DNA from: Polynucleobacter sp. MWH-UH24A
Lineage (GTDB): Bacteria; Pseudomonadota; Gammaproteobacteria; Burkholderiales; Burkholderiaceae
Assembly (NCBI RefSeq): GCF_018687475.1
Contig: NZ_CP061292.1
Location: 1,550,001 to 1,614,000 of the forward strand
Direction of reading: 5' to 3'
DNA: 64,000 nt
Shown: in pieces, positions 39,725 to 48,806 of the stretch
Numbering within the stretch: the first letter of the stretch is position 1
Layout: each line of letters begins with the position of its first letter
The notes under the pieces: model-generated
Database searches by the model: none
What the model was told of the DNA's origin: nothing
Seen by the model: only the letters and a program-made list of their open reading frames with translations
Translations under genes and position numbers: made by a program

Positions 39725-40714
39725 ATGGCTGAAATTTTTACCCCTTTTCTATTCGCATTTATTTTGGCTTACATTCTGAGGCCGGTAGTGCTGCGCCTCC
39801 AAATTCTAGGAATGGGCAAAACCTTTGCCAGTGGCATCGGCATACTTTTCGGGCTTGGCGTTTTTCTCATCATTCTGCTTTTGCTGATTAATCTGCTGCG
39901 CTATGAAATCCCCCTCATTAAGGCCCAGCTCCCGATTTGGTTTCAAAGTCTCCAAACCTGGCTAGGGCCCAAATTACTGAGCCTCAATATTGAAATCGAT
40001 TGGCTTGCTTTACGGGAGGCGATTACTCAAAAATTGACCGCTCATTTCTCCGCAAATGCAAACCAAATATTGGCCTCAAGTTTTGAGACCATCTTAGCTT
40101 CCGGCAGCTCCGTATTGGGCGGCCTAGTCAATATTGTCTTTATTCTTTTTGTCCTTTTTTATCTACTGATTGATTGGAAGCACTTCTTTGAATTGCTCAA
40201 GCGGTTAATTCCAGTTCGGTATCATGCCACCGCAGAAAGACTCGCACATGAAACTGACCTGTTGCTATCGCAATACCTACGAGGGCAAATGCTGGTAATT
40301 TTGATCATGGCGGTTTTCTATAGCGCTGGATTGAGTTTGACTGGCATGCATGGAGCGCTTGGCCTTGGGGTATTTACCGCTCTAGTCATCGTGATTCCCT
40401 ATATTGGGATTGCACTTGGCTTGGTCTTGGCGGTCCTATCGGTCATTTTGCAATTTGGATTTGGGTCAGAACTCGTGATTGTGTTGATTGTTTTTGGAAT
40501 CGGTCAAGTGCTCGAGGGATTTTTTCTAACACCCCGGTTAGTGGGTGAGCGAATTGGACTCCACCCTGTAGCTGTCTTATTTGCTTTATTAATCTTCGCT
40601 AAATTATTTGGATTTTTTGGCGTATTGCTTGCCTTACCAGCAAGTGCAGTTGTATTGGTATTGATTCGGTTTGCTTGGACACAGTACGCTCACAGTGATT
40701 GGTATCAAAAGTAA
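39725..40714 (+). CDS. AI-2E family transporter (PerM-like permease)
   Basis: A 329-residue membrane protein of the AI-2E/UPF0118 family with about eight hydrophobic segments. The conserved late segment VGERIGLHPVAVLFALLIF and the earlier QYLRGQMLVILIMAVFY are present. Substrates of family members are diverse and mostly unknown. An in-frame TGA at 39716-39718 fixes the start at ATG 39725, so the protein starts directly in the first membrane helix, without the extra N-terminal helix seen in many relatives. The stop overlaps the hda ATG by one base. Confidence 0.87.
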   Translation: MAEIFTPFLFAFILAYILRPVVLRLQILGMGKTFASGIGILFGLGVFLIILLLLINLLRYEIPLIKAQLPIWFQSLQTWLGPKLLSLNIEIDWLALREAITQKLTAHFSANANQILASSFETILASGSSVLGGLVNIVFILFVLFYLLIDWKHFFELLKRLIPVRYHATAERLAHETDLLLSQYLRGQMLVILIMAVFYSAGLSLTGMHGALGLGVFTALVIVIPYIGIALGLVLAVLSVILQFGFGSELVIVLIVFGIGQVLEGFFLTPRLVGERIGLHPVAVLFALLIFAKLFGFFGVLLALPASAVVLVLIRFAWTQYAHSDWYQK

Positions 40715-41475
40715 TGGCCTCATCAGCGCTACCCCGCCAATTTGCCCTTGATATTAATCAAGTCCCCAAGCCCTCATTCCATAATTTTTTACCCAATGGT
40801 AATGAAGCGCTAATTGATGCGCTTCATCATTCCATTGCGGTCTGGAGTTCTCCTCCAAACACCCCCTCCCACTCCATTGAGGGTCGCTGGTTTTACTGGT
40901 GGGGAAGCGATGGTTCTGGTTGCTCGCATCTCTTAAGCGCCATTTCAAATCGAGCCGAGCAACACCAAATTGGGACGATTAGGCTATTTCCAAGTCAACC
41001 AAGCGGCTGGGTTGATGCTGAATCCAAACTCGCCGCTACCGAGGGCTCTCAATCATTGGTTTTGACCGTTGATGATGTGGATCGCCTTGATGAACACCAA
41101 CAAGCCAGTCTTTTTCGCTTATTAAATATAGTGCACGCTAGTCCACACTCGTTTGTTTACTTGTCCGGGCACGCGCCACCTAAGCAATTAGCTTTGCGAG
41201 AGGATCTACGAACACGTATCGGCTGGGGGTTGATTTTTGAAGTTCACCCACTGTCTGATTCTGAGAAGATGGAGGCTTTATCGCGCGCTGCGAAAGAGCG
41301 AGGGTTGGTCTTATCGAACGAGGTTTTGCCTTGGTTAATCCATCATTTCTATCGCGATATGCCAAGTTTGATGGCGCTCCTAGATGCGCTCGACGCCTAC
41401 TCCTTGGAGACCAAACGTGCGATTACCTTACCTTTGGTTCGTGAGCTATTGCAAATTTCCGGACACACGCCATGA
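40714..41475 (+). CDS. hda: DnaA regulatory inactivator Hda-like protein
   Basis: A 253-residue protein related to the AAA domain of DnaA. The start QFALDINQVPKPSFHNFLPNGN is typical of Hda, the P-loop is degenerate (WGSDGSGCSHLL, no Lys) and Walker B reads LTVDDVDRLD. Hda helps convert ATP-DnaA to ADP-DnaA after replication starts. The ATG at 40714 overlaps the upstream stop (TAATG) and the downstream HAD gene overlaps by ATGA. A clamp-binding motif may lie in the QFALDI N-terminus. Confidence 0.9.
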   Translation: MASSALPRQFALDINQVPKPSFHNFLPNGNEALIDALHHSIAVWSSPPNTPSHSIEGRWFYWWGSDGSGCSHLLSAISNRAEQHQIGTIRLFPSQPSGWVDAESKLAATEGSQSLVLTVDDVDRLDEHQQASLFRLLNIVHASPHSFVYLSGHAPPKQLALREDLRTRIGWGLIFEVHPLSDSEKMEALSRAAKERGLVLSNEVLPWLIHHFYRDMPSLMALLDALDAYSLETKRAITLPLVRELLQISGHTP

Positions 41476-42152
41476 CTCGCTTAGCCCTATTTGATTTAGA
41501 TCACACCCTATTACCGTTTGACAGCGATTATGAATGGGGGCAATTTTTAGTGCGCCTAGGAGTAGTCGATGGGGAGCAATATGCCAAAGCCAATGATCAG
41601 TTTTACGCTGATTACAAAATTGGTAAGCTTGATATAGATGCATTTTTACGTTTCGCTTTAAAGCCTTTAGCAGACCATCCACGTACGCAATTGGATCGCT
41701 GGCATCAGGCATTTATGCAAGAGAAAATTGATGGGCGCCTCCATCCACAAGCTGTGAATCTTGTACAACGTCATCTTAATGCCGGTGATTTGTGTTGTGT
41801 CGTAACCGCAACCAATAGTTTTGTGACGCGCCCCATTGTGAATGCTTTTGGGATTGAACATCTCGTTGCTACTGAGCCTGCAACTGAGAATAATCAGCCG
41901 GGTGCGAACTTCACGGGTAGCATTGCAGGAATTCCGAGCTTTAAAGAAGGAAAAATTACTCGGGTTAATGATTGGCTGCATCAACTAGGCTTTAGCCTAG
42001 AGTCGATGGAGTGCAGTTATTTTTACTCGGATTCGATGAATGATTTACCTCTATTGGAAAAGGTCACAAACCCAGTTGCTACCAATCCAGATGTGCGACT
42101 ACGCGCTGAAGCAGAACGACGCAACTGGCCAATTTTGGAACTATTTCATTAA
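41472..42152 (+). CDS. HAD-superfamily subclass IB hydrolase
   Basis: A 226-residue phosphatase-like protein. Motif I is LFDLDHTLLPFDSD (Asp8 nucleophile, Asp10), motif II is VVTAT, the lysine is in SFKEGK and motif III is YFYSDSMNDLPLLE. It resembles the SerB-like HAD-IB group found between hda and pcnB in betaproteobacteria. The substrate is unknown. The ATG overlaps the hda stop by ATGA. Confidence 0.9.
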   Translation: MTRLALFDLDHTLLPFDSDYEWGQFLVRLGVVDGEQYAKANDQFYADYKIGKLDIDAFLRFALKPLADHPRTQLDRWHQAFMQEKIDGRLHPQAVNLVQRHLNAGDLCCVVTATNSFVTRPIVNAFGIEHLVATEPATENNQPGANFTGSIAGIPSFKEGKITRVNDWLHQLGFSLESMECSYFYSDSMNDLPLLEKVTNPVATNPDVRLRAEAERRNWPILELFH

Positions 42153-42172
42153 ATTGATTCTGACGCTTTCTC

Positions 42173-43600
42173 ATGATCACTAAATTCCTCGATCGATTAT
42201 TGCGTCGAGGCCCTCGCCCAAAGTCGGATCAATCTGGCGCTACCCTAGTAGCTCATAAGGTTTCTAAAAAATCCCACCAAATTAATCCTGCCCTGCTTTC
42301 AAAAAATGCAGTCAAGGTTACTCACACCCTACAGCAAGCTGGCTATAAGGCCTATATTGTGGGCGGGGCGGTTCGTGATCTTGTTTTAGGGATCGCCCCT
42401 AAAGATTTTGATGTGGCGACTAATGCCACTCCCGAGCAAGTCCAAAAATTGTTCAGGCGCTCACGTCTGATTGGGCGCCGCTTTCAAATTGTGCACGTCA
42501 CTTATTTTGGTAAGGACCGCCCTGAAATTATCGAGGTCTCCACCTTTCGAGCTGTTTTAGAAAGCGTTGGCGAGCATATTGCCGAGAGCGGTCGCATTCT
42601 GCGTGACAACGTTTGGGGCACGCACGCAGAAGACGCTGCCCGTCGTGACTTTACGATCAATGCAATGTATTACGATCCTAGCTCCGAAACGGTACTCGAT
42701 TATCACGGTGGTATGGGCGACATCCGCTCTAAAACGATTCGCATGATTGGCAACCCAACCAAGCGATACCGCGAAGACCCGGTTCGGATGTTACGAGCCA
42801 TTCGCTTTGCTGCAAAGACAGGCTTCCAGATTGAGCCCAAGACCCTTGCGCCCATTCATGAACTTGGCCAATTAATCCATGATGTTCCAAGCGCGCGCTT
42901 ATTTGATGAGATCTTGAAGTTACTGATGTCTGGTCATGCCTGGGCCGGAATTCAAGCCTTGCGTCATGCAAACCTGCATCACGGCCTTTTACCATTTATG
43001 GCTCGTGCCCTTGAAGATCCGCAAGCGGCTCAATTTATAGAAGAGGCGCTGCGCAATACCGATGAACGGATTCAGGTGGGTAAGTCGGTTTCCCCAGGTT
43101 TTCTATTTGCCGCCCTACTTTGGCCTGATCTGGAAAAGCAATGGCAAAGCCTCCGAAAAACGGGGATGCCAGCTTTAGCAGCACTCCACGCTGCAATCGA
43201 TGCGGTAGTTGCTCCTTCGCATACTGGAATTTCCATTCAACGTCGCCATGAAGGTGATATGCGAGATATTTGGACGATGCAACCCCGTTTTGAAAAACGC
43301 GTGGGGCGCTATCCCGATCGACTTGTGGAAGTCCCTCGCTTTCGAGCAGGCTATGACTTTATGCTTTTACGCAGCCAAACCGGATACTGCAAACCCAGTC
43401 TTGGGCAATGGTGGACTGACTTTTATCATGCGGATTTACCCCAACGTGAAGCACTGCTGGCAACTGCCAAGCTAGAGGATATAGACTCTGGCCAAACCCC
43501 AAGTAACCCAAATAGAAAAAGGCGCCGCAGGCCAAAAAAGACCAAACCAGGCCCTGAAATTCAACCCGATTCCGGGCTAAATGGCGCCAAGCAAAATTAA
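42173..43600 (+). CDS. pcnB: Poly(A) polymerase I
   Basis: A 475-residue nucleotidyltransferase of the PcnB class. It has YIVGGAVRDLVLGIAPKDFDVATNATP with the catalytic DFD, RRDFTINAMYYDP, and the RYREDPVRMLRAIRFAAKTGF neck helix. It polyadenylates RNA 3' ends to promote decay. The C-terminus ends in a strongly basic tail (NRKRRRRPKKTKPG), probably an RNA-binding arm. CCA-adding enzymes share the core, but length, the LFRRSRLIGRRFQIVHV segment and gene context favour PcnB. folK follows after 43 nt. Confidence 0.94.
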   Translation: MITKFLDRLLRRGPRPKSDQSGATLVAHKVSKKSHQINPALLSKNAVKVTHTLQQAGYKAYIVGGAVRDLVLGIAPKDFDVATNATPEQVQKLFRRSRLIGRRFQIVHVTYFGKDRPEIIEVSTFRAVLESVGEHIAESGRILRDNVWGTHAEDAARRDFTINAMYYDPSSETVLDYHGGMGDIRSKTIRMIGNPTKRYREDPVRMLRAIRFAAKTGFQIEPKTLAPIHELGQLIHDVPSARLFDEILKLLMSGHAWAGIQALRHANLHHGLLPFMARALEDPQAAQFIEEALRNTDERIQVGKSVSPGFLFAALLWPDLEKQWQSLRKTGMPALAALHAAIDAVVAPSHTGISIQRRHEGDMRDIWTMQPRFEKRVGRYPDRLVEVPRFRAGYDFMLLRSQTGYCKPSLGQWWTDFYHADLPQREALLATAKLEDIDSGQTPSNPNRKRRRRPKKTKPGPEIQPDSGLNGAKQN

Positions 43601-43643
43601 CTGATTTTCAGTAAAGTAAGTCCATATTGATTGCGGGAAACAC

Positions 43644-44153
43644 ATGGCGCAGGCCTTTATTGGATTTGGTGGCAACATTGGCGATGCTCGACAGAGCATC
43701 ACTGATGCGATCGTCTGCCTTGCACAACACATTGAAATTCAGATCGTCAATAAGAGTTGCTTTTATCAAAGCGCGCCCGTAAACGCGGTTGGTGGTGACT
43801 ATATCAATGCGGTTGTGGAAATTGATACCGAACTCAATCCCTATGGACTTTTGTATGTCTGCCAATCGATTGAGCATCAGTTTGGTCGCGAACGTCCTTA
43901 TGCAAATGCGCCCCGAACCCTTGATCTCGATATTTTGTTCTATGAAGGCATCGAGCAAAATCATTCTGAACTCACCATTCCCCATCCGCGCATTGCTGAA
44001 CGATCATTTGTGATCCTTCCATTACTTGAAATCTGCCCTGATTTCTTCTTACCCAATTACGGCCCCTTAAAGAATCTTTTACCGAATATCGCGCATCAGC
44101 GTATTACCCGAATCACTTGCAAACACTGCGATTGCGAGCAACAACTGCATTAG
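43644..44153 (+). CDS. folK: 2-amino-4-hydroxy-6-hydroxymethyldihydropteridine pyrophosphokinase
   Basis: A 169-residue HPPK of the folate pathway. It has [34 protein letters not shown] and the C-terminal [16 protein letters not shown], all diagnostic. The first motif reads GFGGN where most have G(L)GSN. It sits between pcnB and panB in the usual betaproteobacterial order. A GCGGGAA stretch upstream may be the ribosome site. Confidence 0.95.
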   Translation: MAQAFIGFGGNIGDARQSITDAIVCLAQHIEIQIVNKSCFYQSAPVNAVGGDYINAVVEIDTELNPYGLLYVCQSIEHQFGRERPYANAPRTLDLDILFYEGIEQNHSELTIPHPRIAERSFVILPLLEICPDFFLPNYGPLKNLLPNIAHQRITRITCKHCDCEQQLH

Positions 44154-44162
44154 GCTTAAAAT
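44132..44162 (+). promoter_or_regulatory. Possible promoter of panB abutting the start codon
   Basis: TTGCGA (44132-44137) and TAAAAT (44157-44162) are 19 nt apart, longer than ideal, and 7 nt separate the -10 from ATG 44170. The site overlaps the end of folK. Confidence 0.3.
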
Positions 44163-44169
44163 TGGCTTT

Positions 44170-44985
44170 ATGAGTTATTTACAAGGCGATAAGCCAATTA
44201 CGATCACGAAGTTATTGGCCATGCATGCGGATGGCGAGAAGATTGCAGTATTAACTGCATACGACTCAACCATGAGTGCACTTCTCAATCGCTGTGGAGT
44301 TGAGGTCATTTTGATTGGTGACTCACTGGGTAATGTGATTCAAGGTCATAGTAGTACCACTCCAGTCACCGTAGAAGAAATGGCTTATCACACGGAATGC
44401 GTTGCCCGCGCCAATCACCATGCATTTTTAGTGGCCGACCTACCCTTTGCGAGTTATGGAGATCCAGTACAAGCATTGGAATCGGCTGCTGAGCTCATGC
44501 GCGCTGGGGCCGACATGGTAAAGCTTGAAGGCGGTAGTTGGCAGATCGATATTATTCGGTTTTTGGTAGAACGTAGCGTCCCAGTTTGTGCTCACTTGGG
44601 ACTTTTGCCTCAATCCGTTCACTTGTTGGGCGGCTACAAAGTCCAAGGTAAATCAAAAGATGCCGCTACTCAGATGCTTGATCAAGCGCATGACTGCCAA
44701 GCCGCTGGGGCGCAAATGCTGGTATTGGAAGCAATACCGTCAGCCCTTGGAGAAAAAATTACCCAATCACTCCACATTCCGACGATTGGGATTGGGGCGG
44801 GGCCCAATTGTTCTGGACAAGTTTTGGTTCTGCAGGATTTACTTGGAATTAGCCCCGGTAAACCCCCAAAATTTGTTAAGGACTTTATGGCCGGCAACAG
44901 CTCCATTGAGGCAGCCATTAAAACTTATGTTCGCGAAGTCAAGTCCGGAAAGTTTCCTGGACCCGAACACTGCTTTGCCTCTTAA
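44170..44985 (+). CDS. panB: 3-methyl-2-oxobutanoate hydroxymethyltransferase
   Basis: A 271-residue ketopantoate hydroxymethyltransferase, first step of pantothenate synthesis. It has [49 protein letters not shown] and [15 protein letters not shown]. panC is not adjacent. It has no Shine-Dalgarno; a TAAAAT box lies 7 nt upstream of the ATG. Its stop overlaps the stop of convergent dnaJ by 3-4 nt. Confidence 0.97.
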   Translation: MSYLQGDKPITITKLLAMHADGEKIAVLTAYDSTMSALLNRCGVEVILIGDSLGNVIQGHSSTTPVTVEEMAYHTECVARANHHAFLVADLPFASYGDPVQALESAAELMRAGADMVKLEGGSWQIDIIRFLVERSVPVCAHLGLLPQSVHLLGGYKVQGKSKDAATQMLDQAHDCQAAGAQMLVLEAIPSALGEKITQSLHIPTIGIGAGPNCSGQVLVLQDLLGISPGKPPKFVKDFMAGNSSIEAAIKTYVREVKSGKFPGPEHCFAS

Positions 44986-46100
44986 TTAAAAAAACTTTTC
45001 ACACGATCAAACCAACCCTCTTGTTGGGGGCTGTGTTTTTTACCACCACTTCGAAGCGACTCATCAAATTGAGAAAGTAATGATTTTTGCTCTTCCGATA
45101 ACTTTACTGGGGTCTCAAGTAAAACATGAACGTACAAATCGCCCATTAGTGCAGAGCGTAATTGCTTGATTCCTTTGCTACGCAACCGAAAGGTTTTGCC
45201 GGTTTGAGTTCCCTCAGGAATCGTTAACTCAACCCGACCCCCGAGTGTTGGAACTTCAATATCACCTCCCAAAGTGGCGGTCGCAAATGAAATCGGCATT
45301 TGAACATGCAAATCGCTTCCATCGCGCTCAAATACTGGATGCTCTTTGACATGTACTTCGACATAGAGATCGCCCGAAGGTCCGCCGTTAATACCGGGCT
45401 CGCCATTGCCGACTGAGCGCACGCGCATACCATCATCAATACCGGCTGGGATCTTAATTTCAAGGGTCTTTTGCTCTTTCAGCTTGCCACTTCCTTGGCA
45501 GGTCTTGCAAGGCTTCGGTATGTATTGACCAGTGCCACGACACTTCGGACACGTTTGTTGCATTGAGAAAAACCCCTGAGCAATCCGAACTTGGCCGCGG
45601 CCATCGCAAGTTGGGCATTCCTCAATCTTTGACCCGGGCTCCGCACCAGAACCACTACAGGTTTTGCAATTACTCCAGCTGGGCACTCGAATTTGGGTGG
45701 TGTAACCCTCAGCAGCCTGCTCGAGGGTAATTTCCATGTTGTAGCGCAGGTCGGCACCTTTATAAACCTGGGGTCCAGCACTTCTTCCCTGACCAAAGAT
45801 GTCACCAAAAATGTCACCAAAGGCGTCTGCAAAGCCACCAGCAGCGCCTCCAAACCCGCCCATGCTAGGGTCCACTCCGGCATGGCCGAACTGATCGTAG
45901 GCGTTGCGCTTTTGTGGGTCCGCCAGAGTCTCGTAGGCTTCTTTAGCCTCCTTGAACTTTGCTTCTGCTGATGGATTATCCAGGTTGCGGTCCGGATGGT
46001 ATTTCATGGCCAATTTGCGATAAGCCTTTTTAAGGTCTTCATCGCTGGCATTTTTACCAACACCGAGTACTTCATAAAAATCGCGTTTACCAGTAGCCAC
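44982..46100 (-). CDS. dnaJ: Chaperone DnaJ
   Basis: A 372-residue type I Hsp40. The J domain has YHPDRN (HPD). A Gly/Phe-rich linker ([20 protein letters not shown]) follows, then four CxxCxGxG zinc repeats ([32 protein letters not shown]). The start is GTG at 46100 with AAGGA 7 nt upstream, giving [14 protein letters not shown]; the frame continues further upstream without conservation. It is the last gene of the grpE-dnaK-dnaJ series and delivers substrates to DnaK. Confidence 0.96.
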   Translation of the reverse strand: MATGKRDFYEVLGVGKNASDEDLKKAYRKLAMKYHPDRNLDNPSAEAKFKEAKEAYETLADPQKRNAYDQFGHAGVDPSMGGFGGAAGGFADAFGDIFGDIFGQGRSAGPQVYKGADLRYNMEITLEQAAEGYTTQIRVPSWSNCKTCSGSGAEPGSKIEECPTCDGRGQVRIAQGFFSMQQTCPKCRGTGQYIPKPCKTCQGSGKLKEQKTLEIKIPAGIDDGMRVRSVGNGEPGINGGPSGDLYVEVHVKEHPVFERDGSDLHVQMPISFATATLGGDIEVPTLGGRVELTIPEGTQTGKTFRLRSKGIKQLRSALMGDLYVHVLLETPVKLSEEQKSLLSQFDESLRSGGKKHSPQQEGWFDRVKSFFN

Positions 46101-46180
46101 AACCCATTCCTTTTTCTTTGCCCAAAAGGCGAAGTCGGCACAAGGCCGACTCACCAATTTGCATCATTCTTTTTTACGTA

Positions 46181-48109
46181 TTACTTCTTATCATTTACTT
46201 CCTTAAAGTCAGCATCAACCACTTCAGCATCGTTATTGGCCTTTTTTTCAGCGCTTGGATTTGCATTACCAGGATTAGCCTTTGCTTGCTCCGCAGCATA
46301 CGCCTTCTCACCAAGCTTCTGACTGGCCTTTGCTAATGCCTCAGTCTTTGCCTCAATCGCGGCCTTATCACTTCCTTTAATGGCCTCCTCGAGCTCTTTC
46401 AATGCCGATTCAATTGCACTCTTCTCGGACGCATCAAGACTCGCGCCATGCTCATCGAGCGCCTTCTTGGTAGAGTGCGCTAAGGCATCCGCTGCATTTC
46501 GGACGGTGACCAGTTCAAGCAATTTACGATCTTCCTCAGCATTGGCTTCAGCATCTTTTACCATCCGCTGAATTTCATCTTCAGAAAGACCTGAGTTTGC
46601 CTTGATCGTAATCTTGTTCTCTTTGCCAGATGCCTTGTCTTTGGCAGTCACATGCAAAATGCCATTGGCATCGATATCAAAGGTCACCTCAATTTGTGGC
46701 AGACCACGGGGTGATGGTGGGATACCTTCCAAATTAAACTCACCTAGCAATTTATTGGCACTGGCCATTTCCCGTTCGCCCTGGAAGCACTTAATGGTGA
46801 CCGCTGGCTGATTATCTTCAGCTGTTGAAAATACTTGAGCGTGTTTCGTCGGAATCGTTGTATTTTTAGGAATCATCTTGGTCATCACGCCGCCCAAGGT
46901 CTCAATACCCAGAGATAAGGGGGTCACATCAAGCAATAAGACATCCTTACGATCACCGGCTAATACAGATCCCTGAATCGCAGCACCAACAGCAACTGCC
47001 TCGTCGGGATTAACATCTTTACGTGGTTCCTTACCAAAAATAGCCTTGACCTGCTCTTGTACTTTTGGCATGCGAGTCTGACCGCCTACCAAGATGACAT
47101 CATCAATATCGGACGCTGATACACCGGCATCTTTCATCGCAACCTGGCATGGGCCCATGGTACGGGTAATCAACTCTTCAACCAATGACTCTAATTTAGA
47201 GCGGGTTAGTTTCAAGTTCAAATGCTTGGGACCACTTGCATCCGCTGTTACATAAGGCAAGTTGATTTCTGTTTGTTGGGAAGAAGATAACTCGATCTTA
47301 GCTTTCTCAGCAGCATCTTTTAACCGTTGTAAAGCTAAGACATCTTTACTCAAATCAACGCCTTGCTCTTTCTTGAACTCGGCAATGATCCAGTCAATGA
47401 TGCGTTGGTCAAAGTCTTCGCCGCCTAAGAAGGTATCGCCATTCGTAGATAACACTTCAAACTGTTTTTCTCCATCCACGTTCGCGATTTCAATGATCGA
47501 AACGTCGAAAGTACCACCACCTAGGTCATAGACAGCAATCTTGCGATCGGTCTTATCTTGCTTATCCAGTCCGAATGCTAGTGCGGCGGCAGTTGGCTCA
47601 TTGATAATCCGCTTTACTTCCAGACCAGCAATTCGGCCAGCGTCTTTCGTGGCTTGACGCTGACTGTCATTAAAGTAAGCGGGTACCGTGATTACAGCCT
47701 CGGTGACCTCTTCACCCAGATAATCTTCGGCAGTCTTTTTCATTTTGCGCAAGACTTCAGCCGATACCTGCTGAGGGGCGATTTTTTTATCGCGTACCGA
47801 TACCCAGGCATCACCGTTATCTGCGGCAATAATGCTATAGGGCATCAAACTAATATCTTTTTGAACCTCCGCATCAGTAAACTTACGACCAATTAAGCGC
47901 TTAACGGCATAGATCGTATTTTTAGGATTAGTAACGGATTGCCGCTTAGCAGGTGCGCCAACCAATACTTCCCCGTCTTCCATATACGCAATGATGGAAG
48001 GGGTCGTTCTAGCGCCCTCTGCGTTTTCAATGACCTTCGGGGCGTTGTTCTCAATCACAGCGACGCAGGAGTTTGTGGTTCCTAAGTCAATTCCAATAAT
48101 CTTTCCCAT
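46181..48109 (-). CDS. dnaK: Chaperone DnaK (Hsp70)
   Basis: A 642-residue Hsp70. It starts [16 protein letters not shown] and has [28 protein letters not shown], the substrate-binding domain and a C-terminal lid ending in DADFKEV. The ATG at 48109 has a GGAG ribosome site. It has its own sigma-32 promoter overlapped by a perfect inverted repeat, in addition to read-through from grpE. dnaJ is 80 nt downstream. Confidence 0.98.
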   Translation of the reverse strand: MGKIIGIDLGTTNSCVAVIENNAPKVIENAEGARTTPSIIAYMEDGEVLVGAPAKRQSVTNPKNTIYAVKRLIGRKFTDAEVQKDISLMPYSIIAADNGDAWVSVRDKKIAPQQVSAEVLRKMKKTAEDYLGEEVTEAVITVPAYFNDSQRQATKDAGRIAGLEVKRIINEPTAAALAFGLDKQDKTDRKIAVYDLGGGTFDVSIIEIANVDGEKQFEVLSTNGDTFLGGEDFDQRIIDWIIAEFKKEQGVDLSKDVLALQRLKDAAEKAKIELSSSQQTEINLPYVTADASGPKHLNLKLTRSKLESLVEELITRTMGPCQVAMKDAGVSASDIDDVILVGGQTRMPKVQEQVKAIFGKEPRKDVNPDEAVAVGAAIQGSVLAGDRKDVLLLDVTPLSLGIETLGGVMTKMIPKNTTIPTKHAQVFSTAEDNQPAVTIKCFQGEREMASANKLLGEFNLEGIPPSPRGLPQIEVTFDIDANGILHVTAKDKASGKENKITIKANSGLSEDEIQRMVKDAEANAEEDRKLLELVTVRNAADALAHSTKKALDEHGASLDASEKSAIESALKELEEAIKGSDKAAIEAKTEALAKASQKLGEKAYAAEQAKANPGNANPSAEKKANNDAEVVDADFKEVNDKK

Positions 48110-48151
48110 AATGGCTCCAAATAATGGTGAGGGGTTGTTTCGAATAATGAA

Positions 48152-48180
48152 TAGATGGGGACAACTTGGGCAATTTCAAG
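48152..48180 (-). promoter_or_regulatory. Sigma-32 heat shock promoter of dnaK
   Basis: On the minus strand CTTGAAA (48174-48180) and CCCCATCTA (48152-48160) are 13 nt apart, matching the RpoH consensus CTTGAAA/CCCCATnTA. Transcription would start about 35-40 nt upstream of the dnaK ATG. Confidence 0.85.
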
Positions 48181-48199
48181 GGCTCTAAGTCCTTGAAAT
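48173..48199. repeat. Perfect 9-N9-9 inverted repeat overlapping the dnaK heat shock promoter
   Basis: ATTTCAAGG (48173-48181) and CCTTGAAAT (48191-48199) are perfect inverted arms separated by 9 nt. One arm contains the sigma-32 -35 box. The geometry is that of CIRCE, the HrcA operator, but the sequence is different. It could also form an RNA hairpin 13 nt after the grpE stop; no U tract follows. Confidence 0.75.
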
Positions 48200-48212
48200 G
48201 ATTAGCCCTAGC

Positions 48213-48740
48213 TTATTTTGCTTGGCTAACAGTCACCAAAGCGGGTCTTAGTACTCGATCAGCAATCAAAAAGCCTCTTTGCAAGACCGAAACGACCGTA
48301 TTGGCCTCTTGATCAGAGGGCACCATGGAGATTGCCTGATGCTGGTGCGGATCAAACTTAGCGCCAGGCGCGGGATTAATCTCGACCAAACGGCCTTTTT
48401 CAAAAGCGGCGACTAATTGTTTAAGCGTAATTTCAAGACCTTCCTTGAACGCTTTTGCATCGCCAGCCTCAGTGGCTAGAGCAGCATATAAGCTATCGCT
48501 TACAGGGATTAAGTGCTCGGCAAAATTTTCAATAGCAAATTTGTGAGCTTTTGCAATATCTTCAGCAGCGCGGCGGCGAATGTTCTCAGCTTCCGCCTTA
48601 GCGCGCAAGAAGTTATCTTGCATCTCAGCAAGCTTGGTCTTGAGATCCACTAATTCCTCCTCCATACTCTGGAGAGGCTGTTCATTCACTTCGGTTGATG
48701 CAGTATCAGGAGCGTGTTGCTCAGATTTTTGATCACTCAT
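48213..48740 (-). CDS. grpE: Nucleotide exchange factor GrpE
   Basis: A 175-residue GrpE. An acidic N-terminus and a long coiled coil ([26 protein letters not shown] region) are followed by the C-terminal beta domain ending [11 protein letters not shown]. It releases ADP from DnaK. The ATG at 48740 is preceded by GGAA. A sigma-32 promoter ends 26 nt upstream. It is followed by dnaK. Confidence 0.96.
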   Translation of the reverse strand: MSDQKSEQHAPDTASTEVNEQPLQSMEEELVDLKTKLAEMQDNFLRAKAEAENIRRRAAEDIAKAHKFAIENFAEHLIPVSDSLYAALATEAGDAKAFKEGLEITLKQLVAAFEKGRLVEINPAPGAKFDPHQHQAISMVPSDQEANTVVSVLQRGFLIADRVLRPALVTVSQAK

Positions 48741-48766
48741 AGTCGTTCCATCTTATTTACTGCATT

Positions 48767-48797
48767 TTATATGGGGTTCATGACCGCCCATTTCAAG
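48767..48797 (-). promoter_or_regulatory. Sigma-32 heat shock promoter of grpE
   Basis: On the minus strand CTTGAAA (48791-48797) and CCCCATATA (48768-48776) are 14 nt apart, an almost ideal RpoH promoter. It lies between hemH and grpE, so the chaperone genes can respond to heat independently of hrcA-hemH. Confidence 0.88.
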
Positions 48798-48806
48798 GGG
48801 CTGGAT

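Noticed and set aside
45479..45883. 134-codon open frame in another frame of dnaJ
   Set aside because: Same-strand shadow of the Gly- and Cys-rich DnaJ region; the DnaJ frame is fully conserved.
48110..48212. Canonical CIRCE (TTAGCACTC-N9-GAGTGCTAA) before dnaK or grpE
   Set aside because: Neither half-site is present there or in other intergenic parts of the window; only the unrelated 9-N9-9 repeat is found.
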